Assembly: GCA_002278935.1 (NCBI GenBank)
Contig: NCJL01000009.1
Location: forward strand, 248,001-312,000
DNA length: 64,000 nucleotides
Direction of reading: 5' to 3'
Source: Gallionellales bacterium 39-52-133
GTDB lineage: Bacteria; Pseudomonadota; Gammaproteobacteria; Burkholderiales; Gallionellaceae
Shown here: in pieces, positions 1 to 8,225 of the stretch
How positions within the stretch are numbered: the stretch's first letter is position 1
Layout of the letters: the number at the start of each line of letters is the position of its first letter
Notes under the pieces: model-generated
Database searches by the model: none
What the model was told of the DNA's origin: nothing
Seen by the model: only the letters and a program-made list of their open reading frames with translations
Translations under genes and position numbers: made by a program

Positions 1-578
1 GCAGCTGTTTCAGGCAATGCTTTCCCGCATCGCTTGCAGAATTTGGCCGTGACTTCATTGCTGGTGTTGCAGGCACCGCACTCTTTAGTCTTCCCCACTG
101 CATCAATACGCTCGGCAATGGAAGTAAAAGCTTGCGTCAACGAGGCAGACTGACCCAGCACCGCCATCAACACCCAGGCCGAACAGGCCAGTATCCCCAC
201 AATAAATACCCAGTTATAAATATTGTGCATGGCAGCATTCATCATCGGTTTGAGTACCAATAGCGCAATTGAATTGACTGAAGCAACAACCACCAGCGTG
301 ACCACCGGGAGTATCAAATGCTGCATAAAAGCCCAGCGCCCGCCCTGCTTGTGCAACACAAGCGTGGCATGCTGCCCGAGCATCCAGAGCGCAGCCAGCG
401 CCGAACTATAGCCGAGGAAGCGCACCAGATGCGAAGCACTCAGCTTGCCCTGAATGACAAATGTCTTTTCGAACAAATCCATGCTGCCGATTGCTGCGGC
501 AAGTATCAGTGAAACGACTATGACCGCTACATAACGGCCAGCCCAACTCACATCCTTATTATTATTTGCAATGCTCAT
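1..578 (-). CDS. Membrane protein with C-terminal zinc ribbon (partial)
   Basis: The frame is open from an ATG at 578 down to the window edge, so the C-terminus is missing; about 192 residues are visible. They begin MSIANNNKDVSWAGRYVAV and contain roughly four hydrophobic segments: one after the N-terminus, one around GYSSALAALWML, one around LPVVTLVVVASVNS and one around VFIVGILACSAWVLMAVL. A CxxC...CxxC zinc ribbon follows (CGAC, then FCKRCGKALPE). The layout resembles zinc-ribbon membrane proteins of unknown role; the gene at 32014 has the same arrangement with a longer coiled coil. Function is not known. An ATG and a hydrophobic N-terminal part support this start. Confidence 0.75.
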   Translation of the reverse strand, partial: MSIANNNKDVSWAGRYVAVIVVSLILAAAIGSMDLFEKTFVIQGKLSASHLVRFLGYSSALAALWMLGQHATLVLHKQGGRWAFMQHLILPVVTLVVVASVNSIALLVLKPMMNAAMHNIYNWVFIVGILACSAWVLMAVLGQSASLTQAFTSIAERIDAVGKTKECGACNTSNEVTAKFCKRCGKALPETA

Positions 579-608
579 TACCGTATTCCTTAACTAAAAA
601 TATTTGCA

Positions 609-1214
609 TCAATTAGCGGCCAGCGCTTTCTGTATTACCGCGAGTATTTCCGGTGTGTAATTCAGTTTCAGGGCAGCTTCATGCCCCTTGTCGGACATTT
701 TGCGCCAGGTTTTGCGCAAAATACCGAGCAGCTTTTCCTCATCGTAATGACTGTATTTAACAACAAAATCAGCCAGATAATATTGCAGGAAAACCAGGTC
801 AACCACATCTTCCAGCAACTGCGTTTCCGGATTGACCTTGAGCTTCTCCTTGCGCAACAAGGCCTGCACTTTGCCTGTCATTTCTTCGTCGTAACCGGCT
901 TCACGCATGAGGGCGCCGGCCGTTTCGCCGTGAAATTTATACAAATCGGTACGCCATTGTTTATAGCCGACACCATCCATGGGATAGGCATTGCGCGGGC
1001 TCTTCCAGCGGCAGATATGCTGGCAGCGCACAGCGAGCTGAACGGCTTCCGACGCATCCGGTGCAAACTGGTTCAGCATCGCTGTCATGCGCTGCGCGTA
1101 GATCAATTCCTTGGGATAGGACTTGCCTTCGAATACTTCCTGATTGGGGTCCTGCGCATTGGCAGCATCAAATTTGGCAAGCGCCTGCGTGAAACGTGAG
1201 ACATTACTTATCAT
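609..1214 (-). CDS. DUF4202 domain protein
   Basis: This 201-residue soluble protein matches the DUF4202 family from memory of its hallmark N-terminus (F..ALAKFDAANAQDPN) and the YAQRMTAMLNQFAPDASEAVQLAVRCQHICRW stretch, read here as short blocks separated by charged residues. The conserved H and C/D/E residues in CQHICRW and in YKQWR..LYKFHGE look like a metal-binding helical core of the HD type, but no reaction is established. It ends 30 bases before the next gene downstream and starts about 20 bases after the dapB stop, so it probably shares a transcript with dapB. It has no signal peptide or membrane segment. Confidence 0.8.
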   Translation of the reverse strand: MISNVSRFTQALAKFDAANAQDPNQEVFEGKSYPKELIYAQRMTAMLNQFAPDASEAVQLAVRCQHICRWKSPRNAYPMDGVGYKQWRTDLYKFHGETAGALMREAGYDEEMTGKVQALLRKEKLKVNPETQLLEDVVDLVFLQYYLADFVVKYSHYDEEKLLGILRKTWRKMSDKGHEAALKLNYTPEILAVIQKALAAN

Positions 1215-1217
1215 CTT

Positions 1218-1243
1218 AAATATCCAATATAATCAATTACTTA
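1218..1243 (+). repeat. Copy of dispersed AT-rich 26-bp motif
   Basis: This copy reads AAATATCCAATATAATCAAT followed by TACTTA. Close relatives occur at 15051, 22215, 37578 and 44728. The dapB stop codon (1237-1239 on the minus strand) lies inside it. Confidence 0.6.
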
Positions 1244-2049
1244 TCTTTTAAATTCAGCACATCCTGCATATCGTACATACCCGCCATATTCGAAGTCAGG
1301 AAGCGCGCCGCACGCAGTGCACCCAGTGCAAAAGTGGCACGGCTGCTGGCTTTGTGGGTAATTTCAATACGCTCGCCGATACCGGCGAACATCACGGTAT
1401 GGTCACCCACAATATCGCCACCGCGCACCGTAGCAAAGCCTATGGTGGAAGGGTCACGCTCGCCGGTTACACCTTCGCGACCATAAACCGCACACTTTGC
1501 AAGGTCGCGGCCCAGCGTTTTGGCAATCACTTCGCCCATGCCCAGCGCGGTGCCGGAGGGCGCATCCACCTTGTGGCGGTGATGCGCCTCGACAATTTCA
1601 ATGTCATAGCCATGCGAGAGCACCTTCGAGGCCATTTCCAGCAGCTTGAAAGTGAGATTCACACCCACGCTCATATTGGGCGCAAACACCACGCCTATCT
1701 TTTGCGCCGCAACACCCAGCAGCGCCTTCTGCTGCGCATTAAACCCGGTGGTACCGATCACAATATTCACGCCCAGCTTCTCGCACACGGCCAGATGCTC
1801 CAGCGTGCCCTCGGGGCGGGTGAAGTCGATCAGCACATCCGCGCCTTTCAGAGCGGCGGCCACATCCGCAGTAATCTTGATGCCGCAGGTGCCGCCGATC
1901 AGTTCCCCTGCATCCCGGCCCAGGTGCGTGCTCACAGAATGATCAAGCGCCGCGTGCAGTGTCAGGTCATCCGACTGCATCACGCCATCCAGCAGGGCAA
2001 GCCCCATACGTCCGGTACAGCCGGCAACAACAACTTTTATTTTGCTCAT
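1237..2049 (-). CDS. dapB: 4-hydroxy-tetrahydrodipicolinate reductase DapB
   Basis: DapB reduces 4-hydroxy-tetrahydrodipicolinate with NAD(P)H in lysine and diaminopimelate synthesis. The protein has 270 residues, the usual length. The dinucleotide-binding loop AGCTGRMG is at about residues 9-16. The signature [15 protein letters not shown] is at 154-168 and holds the catalytic His pair and Lys. [10 protein letters not shown] precedes it. The gene is followed by the DUF4202 gene and preceded by bamE on the same strand with a 25-base gap. dapC, dapD and dapE are 42-48 kb further along the window, so the pathway is dispersed. Confidence 0.97.
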   Translation of the reverse strand: MSKIKVVVAGCTGRMGLALLDGVMQSDDLTLHAALDHSVSTHLGRDAGELIGGTCGIKITADVAAALKGADVLIDFTRPEGTLEHLAVCEKLGVNIVIGTTGFNAQQKALLGVAAQKIGVVFAPNMSVGVNLTFKLLEMASKVLSHGYDIEIVEAHHRHKVDAPSGTALGMGEVIAKTLGRDLAKCAVYGREGVTGERDPSTIGFATVRGGDIVGDHTVMFAGIGERIEITHKASSRATFALGALRAARFLTSNMAGMYDMQDVLNLKDK

Positions 2050-2074
2050 ATTGAACCCCGGTAATATGCGTTAA

Positions 2075-2461
2075 TCACTTTGCAGGAGCGGGATCGGCAG
2101 GCTTAGTCGCTGAAGACTGGTTCCCGGAAACATTATTTTCTCCTGCCAGCCTGTCCTCTATGCGGCTGACGAAATCGCCGTCAAAAAACAGGGTAAGGCG
2201 CTGTTGCGCTACCAGCTTGCCCTTCTCTTCAAAACGGTAAATATAGTCCCAGCGGTTAGCGTGAAATACATCGCTCACCAGTGGCGAGCCAAGTATGCTG
2301 GTGACCTGCTGGCGTGACATGCCAAGCTTGATTTTCTTGCTCATCTCGGGACTTATATAGTTACCCTGGCGAATTTCCATCTTGTACGGATAGAAAGATG
2401 AACACCCGCCGAATGCAAGCAATATCGCGGGAAAGGCAATCAGAATGAATTTTTTGAACAT
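2075..2461 (-). CDS. bamE: Outer-membrane assembly lipoprotein BamE
   Basis: BamE is a small lipoprotein of the BAM complex that inserts beta-barrel proteins into the outer membrane. The 128-residue protein has a type II signal with lipobox LAFGGC, placing the lipidated Cys at residue 20. The SmpA/OmlA fold is visible as QGNYISPEMSKKIKLGMSR, then QQVTSILGSPLVSDVFH and RWDYIYRF. It carries a C-terminal Ala/Pro/Ser-rich tail, common in betaproteobacterial BamE. It lies between recN and dapB on the same strand. Confidence 0.95.
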   Translation of the reverse strand: MFKKFILIAFPAILLAFGGCSSFYPYKMEIRQGNYISPEMSKKIKLGMSRQQVTSILGSPLVSDVFHANRWDYIYRFEEKGKLVAQQRLTLFFDGDFVSRIEDRLAGENNVSGNQSSATKPADPAPAK

Positions 2462-2500
2462 TGATCTTTAAACTTTTTACAAAACAGCCAGCATGATACC

Positions 2501-4162
2501 TTAAGCGGACATTCCCAGCATTTCCGCCGCGTGCTTGAGCGTCGTATCGGTTATTTTGACACCGCCCAGCATGCGCGCAATTTCCTCCACACGCTCTGCG
2601 GGTTTCAGCACCTTGATGTGACTCAGGGTCACGCCATCTGCCGCCGCCTTGCTGACTTGCCACTGCGCATCGGCCATGGCGGCGACCTGTGGCAGATGGG
2701 TCACGCACATCACCTGGTAGTGCTTGCCCAGTTGCCTGAGCAGGCCGCCGACGATCTCCGCCACGCGCCCGCCTATGCCGCTGTCAACCTCGTCAAAAAT
2801 CAGTGTCGGCACGGTTGCGGCCTGGCTGGCGGCAACCTGTATCGCCAGGCTGATGCGCGACAGCTCGCCTCCTGAAGCAACTTTGGCCAGACCGCGCAAC
2901 GGCGCACCTGGATTGGCGGCAACCTGAAACTCTATCGCTTCCAGACCGTGCGCATTGCCTTCCGCCAGCGGCAGCAAAGCCACCGCAAAGCTTCCGCCCT
3001 GCATGGCCAGCGTCTGCATTGCCAGCGTTATTTCCTGCGACAGCTTGTCTGCCGCCTGCTTGCGTGCCGCACTCAATTTTTTGGCAGCCGCCAGATAAAG
3101 CTCGTGCGCAGCCTTATCCTGTCTCGCCAACTCGTCAATATCGGCATCACCACCCAGCTCATCCAGCCGTGCCACGATGCCCTGCAGCGCTTGCGGCAGA
3201 GCTTCGGGGCTGACACGGTATTTGCGCGACGCCTCCACAATCGCGGCCATGCGCTGCTCCTGCTCGCGCAGCTGCTGCGGATCGGCATCCAGATCCTGCT
3301 GGTAATGACGCAGCGCATATACCGCTTCCTGCAAATCGTTCTGCGCGCTTTCCAGCATCGTCAGCGTGTCTTTCAAGCCCGCATCAAATTCAACACCTGC
3401 CCGCACCCGCGCGGTCAACGCATTCAATTGCGCGAGACAGGAGGTATCGGCCTCGCTCAACACCTCCACGCCAAATTGCGCTGTCTCCAGCAAGCTCGCC
3501 GCATGTGACAGGCGTGCATATTCGGCCTGCAACTCATCCCACTCGACAACGCTGAATTTCAGATTTTCCAGCTCGCGCCGCTGAAACACCAGCAACTCGC
3601 GCTCGGCCAGCACCGTGGCGGCATTTTTTTCCAGCTGCATGCGGCGGTTATGCAGGGTTTGCCAGTCGCGGAACAACATGGACACGGCACTGGCATCGCG
3701 GTTCAGACTGGCATGGCCATCCAGAATTTCGCGCTGCGCATCGGCACGCAACAGCGACTGGTGCGCATGCTGGCCGTGGATATCCAGCAGAAACTCGCCC
3801 ACCGCACGCATCTGCTGCTGGGTGGCGGTGCTGCCATTGATGAAGCCGCGCGAGCGTCCGTTTGCATCCAGCACACGGCGCATCAGGCACACGCCCGCAT
3901 CGCCTTCCAGCCCCTGCTCCACCAGCCAGGCCTGCACTTGCGGCAGCTTGCCAATATCGAATTCCGCGCTGATTTCCGCACGCTCACAGCCCGTGCGCAC
4001 CATCGCCGCATCGCCGCGCTCGCCCAGCGCCAGCGACAGGGCATCGATCAGAATGGATTTACCCGCACCGGTCTCACCGGTAAGTGCGGTGAAGCCCGCG
4101 GCGAAATCGAGTTCGAGTGACTCGACAATGACAAAGTCACGGATACTTAAATATTTCAGCAT
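2501..4162 (-). CDS. recN: DNA repair ATPase RecN
   Basis: RecN is an SMC-like ATPase that acts at double-strand breaks in recombination repair. The 553-residue protein is full length. Walker A GETGAGKS is at residues 29-36, and the N-terminal LKYLSIRDFVIVE is typical. A long coiled-coil middle follows, then the ABC signature SGGELSRISLA and Walker B LIFDEVDSGIGG near the C-terminus. The start is 3 bases from the nadK stop, so the two are likely co-transcribed. That nadK-recN pairing is common in betaproteobacteria. Confidence 0.97.
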   Translation of the reverse strand: MLKYLSIRDFVIVESLELDFAAGFTALTGETGAGKSILIDALSLALGERGDAAMVRTGCERAEISAEFDIGKLPQVQAWLVEQGLEGDAGVCLMRRVLDANGRSRGFINGSTATQQQMRAVGEFLLDIHGQHAHQSLLRADAQREILDGHASLNRDASAVSMLFRDWQTLHNRRMQLEKNAATVLAERELLVFQRRELENLKFSVVEWDELQAEYARLSHAASLLETAQFGVEVLSEADTSCLAQLNALTARVRAGVEFDAGLKDTLTMLESAQNDLQEAVYALRHYQQDLDADPQQLREQEQRMAAIVEASRKYRVSPEALPQALQGIVARLDELGGDADIDELARQDKAAHELYLAAAKKLSAARKQAADKLSQEITLAMQTLAMQGGSFAVALLPLAEGNAHGLEAIEFQVAANPGAPLRGLAKVASGGELSRISLAIQVAASQAATVPTLIFDEVDSGIGGRVAEIVGGLLRQLGKHYQVMCVTHLPQVAAMADAQWQVSKAAADGVTLSHIKVLKPAERVEEIARMLGGVKITDTTLKHAAEMLGMSA

Positions 4163-4165
4163 GGC

Positions 4166-5038
4166 TTAAAGGGTTTTATTCCAGAGTAATTTTTCGCGCA
4201 GGGTGTGATAGTAGCTATGCCCGACCGGATGCAGCAGGCAGACGGGGTCAGGATAGCGTGTCACCATCAGCGTGTCATGCAGGTGCAAATCAAAATAAGT
4301 GTGGCTGTCGAAACGCACGCGCACATCCTCGGTGCGGTGCATCAGAATTTCAATCACCGATTCTCCGCCCACCACAATCGGTCGGTTGCTCAGGGTATGC
4401 GGACAGACCGGCACCAGGGAAATCACATTCAGCGAGGGATGCACAATCGGTCCGCCGGCAGACAGTGCATAAGCTGTCGAGCCTGTCGGCGTCGCCACAA
4501 TCAGGCCATCGGCGCGCTGGTTATACAGATACTCGCCGTTAATGCGCACCTCGAATTCAATCATGCTGCTGACATTGCTGCGATGCACCGCAACCTCGTT
4601 AAATGCCTGCGAGCTGAAAATCTCCTCGCCATTGCGCAATACCCGGGTTGCCAGCAGCATGCGCTGCTCGGTGACGAACTCCCCCTTCAGCATCGCCGCA
4701 ATACTCTGCTGCATCGAGTCGATCGACAAATCCGTCAAAAACCCCAGTCTCCCCTGATTCACCCCCACCAATGGAATCTTGAAGGGAACCAGGGTGCGCG
4801 CGATATTCAGCATGGTGCCATCGCCGCCCAGCACCACGGCCAGATCAACCATGCCGCCCATATTTTCCAGTGCCAGAACGCGGTAGGGATTATCCTTCAG
4901 ATGTTCCGCGGTCAGGTTATCCACCACCACGGTGACACCGTTATCCGCCAGAAAAGAGGCCAGCCGCAGCAACGGCTCTGCAATCGCGGGGGTCTTGTAT
5001 TTGCCGATTAAAGCAACAGTTTTAAACGAACGTTCCAT
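4166..5038 (-). CDS. nadK: NAD kinase NadK
   Basis: NadK phosphorylates NAD to NADP with ATP or polyphosphate in the cytoplasm. The 290-residue protein has the GGDGT motif at residues 71-75, the conserved NEVAVHR-type segment, and the Gly-rich TPTGSTAYALSAGGPIVHP motif that positions NAD. It appears to be the first gene of a nadK-recN-bamE-dapB transcription unit. Its upstream region (5039-5260) carries a long inverted repeat. Confidence 0.97.
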   Translation of the reverse strand: MERSFKTVALIGKYKTPAIAEPLLRLASFLADNGVTVVVDNLTAEHLKDNPYRVLALENMGGMVDLAVVLGGDGTMLNIARTLVPFKIPLVGVNQGRLGFLTDLSIDSMQQSIAAMLKGEFVTEQRMLLATRVLRNGEEIFSSQAFNEVAVHRSNVSSMIEFEVRINGEYLYNQRADGLIVATPTGSTAYALSAGGPIVHPSLNVISLVPVCPHTLSNRPIVVGGESVIEILMHRTEDVRVRFDSHTYFDLHLHDTLMVTRYPDPVCLLHPVGHSYYHTLREKLLWNKTL

Positions 5039-5100
5039 AGACTGCGATTAAACCATAACGACGGTTTAATGACAAAGCGATCAAACCAGAAAAAGCGTTT

Positions 5101-5228
5101 GTCCACAGATTTCGCAGATTTTCACAGATTAAACTACAGATTGCATCGCCTATGCATGCACCTTATGGGTGGTGCAGTCATCACCAATAAGCGCATAAAA
5201 TCTGTGTCAATCTGCGAAATCTGTGGAT
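5101..5228. repeat. Imperfect 30-bp inverted repeat between nadK and YgjP-like gene
   Basis: The left arm (5101-5130) and right arm (5199-5228) are reverse complements at 27 of 30 positions, with a loop of about 68 bases. The arms contain tandem CACAGATT and CGCAGATT units. No T-tract follows either arm, so it is more like a palindromic repeat than a terminator. It fills most of the space upstream of nadK. Confidence 0.8.
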
Positions 5229-5260
5229 GGTATTGCCGTTTTTGAGATCAAGCAAACCGG

Positions 5261-5770
5261 TCAGCTCCTGCGGCTCCATTCCAGCTTACCCAGCAAATCC
5301 ACATGGGTTAAATACAGGCGCAAGTCCAGTTCGATCTGGTGATAATCAGGCTCCATGCTGACGCACAGCTTGTAAAAGGCCTTGTTGTGGTCTTTTTCTT
5401 TCAAATGGGCCAACTCATGCACAACAATCATTTTCAAAAATTCGGGCGGCACCTCCTTAAACAGCGATGCAATCCTGATCTCGTTTTTGGCCTTGAGTTT
5501 GCCACCCTGCACCCTGGAAATTGCCGTATGCAAACCAAGCGCACGCTGGATCGCCCGTATATCGTTATCAAACATCACCTTGCTGGGCGATTGCGCATTG
5601 CGGATATAATTATTTTTAAGATCAATAACATAGTGATAAAGCGCGCTATCGCTGCGAATATCGTGAACTGCCGGATATTTTTGCAACAAGACCTCTGACA
5701 ACCTGTTCTGGCTGAGGAGAATACTTGCCTGACGTTTAATTTCTTCTGAATAACCAAGCAGATATTTCAT
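5261..5770 (-). CDS. YgjP-like M48-type metallopeptidase domain protein
   Basis: This 169-residue protein is a predicted zinc metallopeptidase of the YgjP/DUF45 family. HELAH (residues 118-122) supplies two zinc-binding His residues and the catalytic Glu. A third His follows at residue 128 (HNKAF), matching the family pattern HExxHxxxxxHxxxF. There is no signal peptide, so it should be cytoplasmic. Its substrate is unknown. Family members are often near restriction or repair genes; here it stands alone between an inverted repeat and a predicted small RNA. Confidence 0.85.
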   Translation of the reverse strand: MKYLLGYSEEIKRQASILLSQNRLSEVLLQKYPAVHDIRSDSALYHYVIDLKNNYIRNAQSPSKVMFDNDIRAIQRALGLHTAISRVQGGKLKAKNEIRIASLFKEVPPEFLKMIVVHELAHLKEKDHNKAFYKLCVSMEPDYHQIELDLRLYLTHVDLLGKLEWSRRS

Positions 5771-5817
5771 TTATTAGCTTTTTTCAACCCGGTAATATAT
5801 TTCTTATATTATAAAAC

Positions 5818-5847
5818 TTGCATATTTAATTAATCATATGCTAATAT
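5818..5847 (+). promoter_or_regulatory. Predicted sigma-70 promoter of the small RNA
   Basis: A TTGCAT -35 box (5818-5823) is followed by an 18-base spacer and an extended -10, TGCTAATAT (5839-5847). Transcription would begin at about A5854. No coding region starts downstream on this strand before the terminator at 5923. Confidence 0.6.
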
Positions 5848-5853
5848 ACTTAC

Positions 5854-5961
5854 ATGGATGATTCGTCATCCCCCGTTTCTCCTCCCTGAGCGGGTGTCTT
5901 AGCCAATAGGTAAAAGACTTTTTGCCCCTGACCTCCCCCTTTGGTTCAGGGGCATTTTTTT
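5854..5961 (+). ncRNA. Candidate CU-rich trans-acting small RNA
   Basis: The transcript would be about 105 bases long. It has three predicted hairpins. The first is GATGA-TTCG-TCATC (5857-5870), with a UUCG tetraloop. The second has stem CCCG/CGGG (5872-5875 and 5891-5894) and loop TTTCTCCTCCCTGAG. The third is the intrinsic terminator with loop TCCCCCTTT. Two loops expose C/U-rich sequence complementary to Shine-Dalgarno sites, a design known from several Hfq-linked bacterial small RNAs. It lies between two convergent-minus genes and contains no convincing reading frame. I recognise no named family. Confidence 0.6.
5923..5961 (+). terminator. Rho-independent terminator of the small RNA
   Basis: A nine-pair stem (TGCCCCTGA at 5923-5931 with TCAGGGGCA at 5946-5954) extends by two more pairs past a bulge and is followed by seven T residues (5955-5961). 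Confidence 0.85.
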
Positions 5962-5995
5962 GCCTGCAACAATCTCACCGCTCAGAGCTACACGC

Positions 5996-7816
5996 CTAAT
6001 TTTTCTGAAAAAGCCGGTTTAATGCACTCACCTGGCTGGCAAACCAGAACAAACCCTGCTTCTGCAACACCTCACCCTCCGCCAAGGCATTGCGTGCCTG
6101 CTCATGCAGCACCCTGTCCCCCGAACGCAAACTGACATCGATCAGGATACTGGATGGCGAAGGCAAGGGACCATCCTCAACCACACTCTGATAATAAGGC
6201 TTGGCCAGCGCACTACTCTCTTCAAGTACAAAGCCATGCGGCGTATGGAATTTTTTCCAGGCAGCCTGGGCAATCTGGCCGGCTAATTTAACATCTTCAG
6301 CGTTGCCACTGAGTGTTGCATAACGCATCAGACCATATGCGCTGTAAGCATAGCTTTCAAGATCGCCAGAATTCAGCAACTGCTCGCGACTCATACCCTT
6401 ATACAGCACGCCATCCTGCCATAAGCGCTCACGCATAAAAGCATGCAACTCTTTCGCAGCCTGACGAAACCTTGGGGCAATATCAGCAGCCTCGCTGAAA
6501 GCGGCCAGCGCCAGACCATTGAGACCTGCCAGCAGCTTGATATCTTTGGGCAAGGCCTGATGCATGCGGCGCTGTGACAGCTTTGCATAAATCTGCCCAA
6601 GTGCGTTTTGTTCAACAGGTGTCGGCTGTTTCCGGTTCATGGGCAAATACCCGAGATCAAACTCTGCGGCCGCTTCCATCCCCCATATTCTGCCAACCAG
6701 GGCAAACTCATCAGGGTGAAGCATGGCTTCAAGCTCTTCCCTGCTCCACAGATATGCTCCGCCCTCTCTTCCCTGCTCATCCAGCGCGGAAATGCTGGTT
6801 ACAAAAGCGGGGCCCATGCGCATTTCAGCCAGCATAAAATCCAGTGTTTCAATTGCAATGTCGCGGTAAGCCGGCTGCTTGAGTATGCTGGCTGCGCGCA
6901 GATAAATCATCGCCAGCTGGGCATTGTCATACAGCATTTTCTCAAAATGCGGAGTGTGCCAATCCGGATCCACGGTATAACGAAAAAAACCGCCGCCCAC
7001 ATGGTCGCGCAAACCATTTTGTGACATTTGATCCAGGGTGAGCCGCAGCCACTCGGCCAGCCTGGCATCATGCTTGCGTGCTTCAATTTCCAGCAAAACA
7101 GCCAACTGCGGAGCAAGCGGAAATTTGCGCGGGGTATTGATGCCGCCATTCATGACATCGGCCTGAGCCAGCGCCTCCTGCACCAGTTGCTTGCGGTAAC
7201 CCAGCGCCAGCGCAGCAGTGGGCTTTATTTTTACCGGGGCCGGTTTTTCCGTTAGCGCATTCTGGGCAATGGTCTTCAGACCGTCGCTATTTTTTTTCCA
7301 CTCATCACTCAGCGCAACAAGCATGCCGTTAAAACGATCGGGCTTTTCGTAAAGTATTGCGTAGAGAGGATATCCTTCCGGCGTGATAAACACATTCAAC
7401 GGCCACCCTGCGGAGCCCAGCGTACCCTGTGCAAACGCAATCATCTCGGCATCCAGCGCCACCTCCAGCTCTCTATCCACTTTTACCGGAATGAAATTCT
7501 GATTGATCAATGCGGCGATCTCCGCGTTTTTATAACTTTCCGCCTGCATCACATGGCACCAGTGACAGGAAAAATAACCGATTGATACGAACAGCAATTT
7601 GTTTTGCTGGCGCGCCATTTCCAGTGTTGCCGGCTTCCATTCCTGCCAGGCAACGGGATCATCCCCATGAATGGCAAGATAAGGAGACGGGCTGGTTTTT
7701 AACTGGTTCAGCAGTTGCTCGGCAGCTCCCGCAAGGCTCCAGGAGAATACCAGCGCTAATGCCATAAACAAGCGCAGGGAAAAAACACGGCAGCAAAACC
7801 AATTTCGAATTTTCAT
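5996..7816 (-). CDS. Secreted thioredoxin-domain DUF255 (YyaL/SPATA20-like) protein
   Basis: The 606-residue protein has an N-terminal hydrophobic signal (about residues 13-31, ending SLAGAAEQ). A thioredoxin-like domain of the DUF255 type follows: the family hallmark SPYL..H..DPV.W, then CHWCHVM at residues 84-90 with two redox-type Cys, then GSAGWPLNVF. The rest resembles a six-hairpin glycosidase-like alpha barrel (PRKFPLAPQ, HVGGGFFRYTVDPDWHTPHFEKMLYD split here by family landmarks). The reaction is unknown. Most relatives are longer (about 650-700) and cytoplasmic, so export is a small oddity. It is transcribed away from the oxidase operon. Confidence 0.85.
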   Translation of the reverse strand: MKIRNWFCCRVFSLRLFMALALVFSWSLAGAAEQLLNQLKTSPSPYLAIHGDDPVAWQEWKPATLEMARQQNKLLFVSIGYFSCHWCHVMQAESYKNAEIAALINQNFIPVKVDRELEVALDAEMIAFAQGTLGSAGWPLNVFITPEGYPLYAILYEKPDRFNGMLVALSDEWKKNSDGLKTIAQNALTEKPAPVKIKPTAALALGYRKQLVQEALAQADVMNGGINTPRKFPLAPQLAVLLEIEARKHDARLAEWLRLTLDQMSQNGLRDHVGGGFFRYTVDPDWHTPHFEKMLYDNAQLAMIYLRAASILKQPAYRDIAIETLDFMLAEMRMGPAFVTSISALDEQGREGGAYLWSREELEAMLHPDEFALVGRIWGMEAAAEFDLGYLPMNRKQPTPVEQNALGQIYAKLSQRRMHQALPKDIKLLAGLNGLALAAFSEAADIAPRFRQAAKELHAFMRERLWQDGVLYKGMSREQLLNSGDLESYAYSAYGLMRYATLSGNAEDVKLAGQIAQAAWKKFHTPHGFVLEESSALAKPYYQSVVEDGPLPSPSSILIDVSLRSGDRVLHEQARNALAEGEVLQKQGLFWFASQVSALNRLFQKN

Positions 7817-8082
7817 CAGATTTCCAGATAAAGGAGATTACAGCCAATACTCTTGTGGCGTTTTAAGCAGAACAACTTCAATTTTGAGACGTATTTTTCA
7901 AAATTTTTATTCCAAATCTGAATTTACCCATGTAAATCGAAAGGTCAAAAAATTTATTTCGTCTCATAAAAACCACAAAAAAAGCTTAATACCGTATAAA
8001 TAATTTCTTTAAATTCAAAAAACATTAGCATTCAATTGATTAGCTAACAGTTATTTAATTAATTTCTAACTTTTTCTTCTGC

Positions 8083-8140
8083 TTGACACCGTACTCAAGT
8101 ACGGTGAAAGTGCGAAAACTTTAACCGTACTCGACTACGG
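8083..8140 (+). promoter_or_regulatory. Two MerR-type dyads upstream of the multicopper oxidase
   Basis: The first site is TTGACA (8083-8088) followed by the dyad CCGTAC-tcaa-GTACGG (8089-8104). The half-sites match the dyad I remember from the mercury operator of Tn21/Tn501, including its overlap with the -35 box and the long spacer typical of MerR-family promoters. The second dyad, CCGTAC-tcga-CTACGG (8125-8140), is centred 36 bases downstream. Neither has a good -10 box. The rest of the 7817-8225 gap is AT-rich without a gene. A Shine-Dalgarno AGGAG lies just before the ATG at 8226. Confidence 0.6.
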
Positions 8141-8225
8141 AGAAGTTACCCCAAAAAAACAATAAAAGGTTATTTGCAAACCAATAAAACCTGTCTTTAA
8201 CAAGCATGTTACTAGGAGAAGCGTA

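Noticed and set aside
5101..5228. Rho-independent terminator between nadK and the YgjP-like gene
   Set aside because: The hairpin arms are long but no T-tract follows either arm; I list it as a repeat instead.
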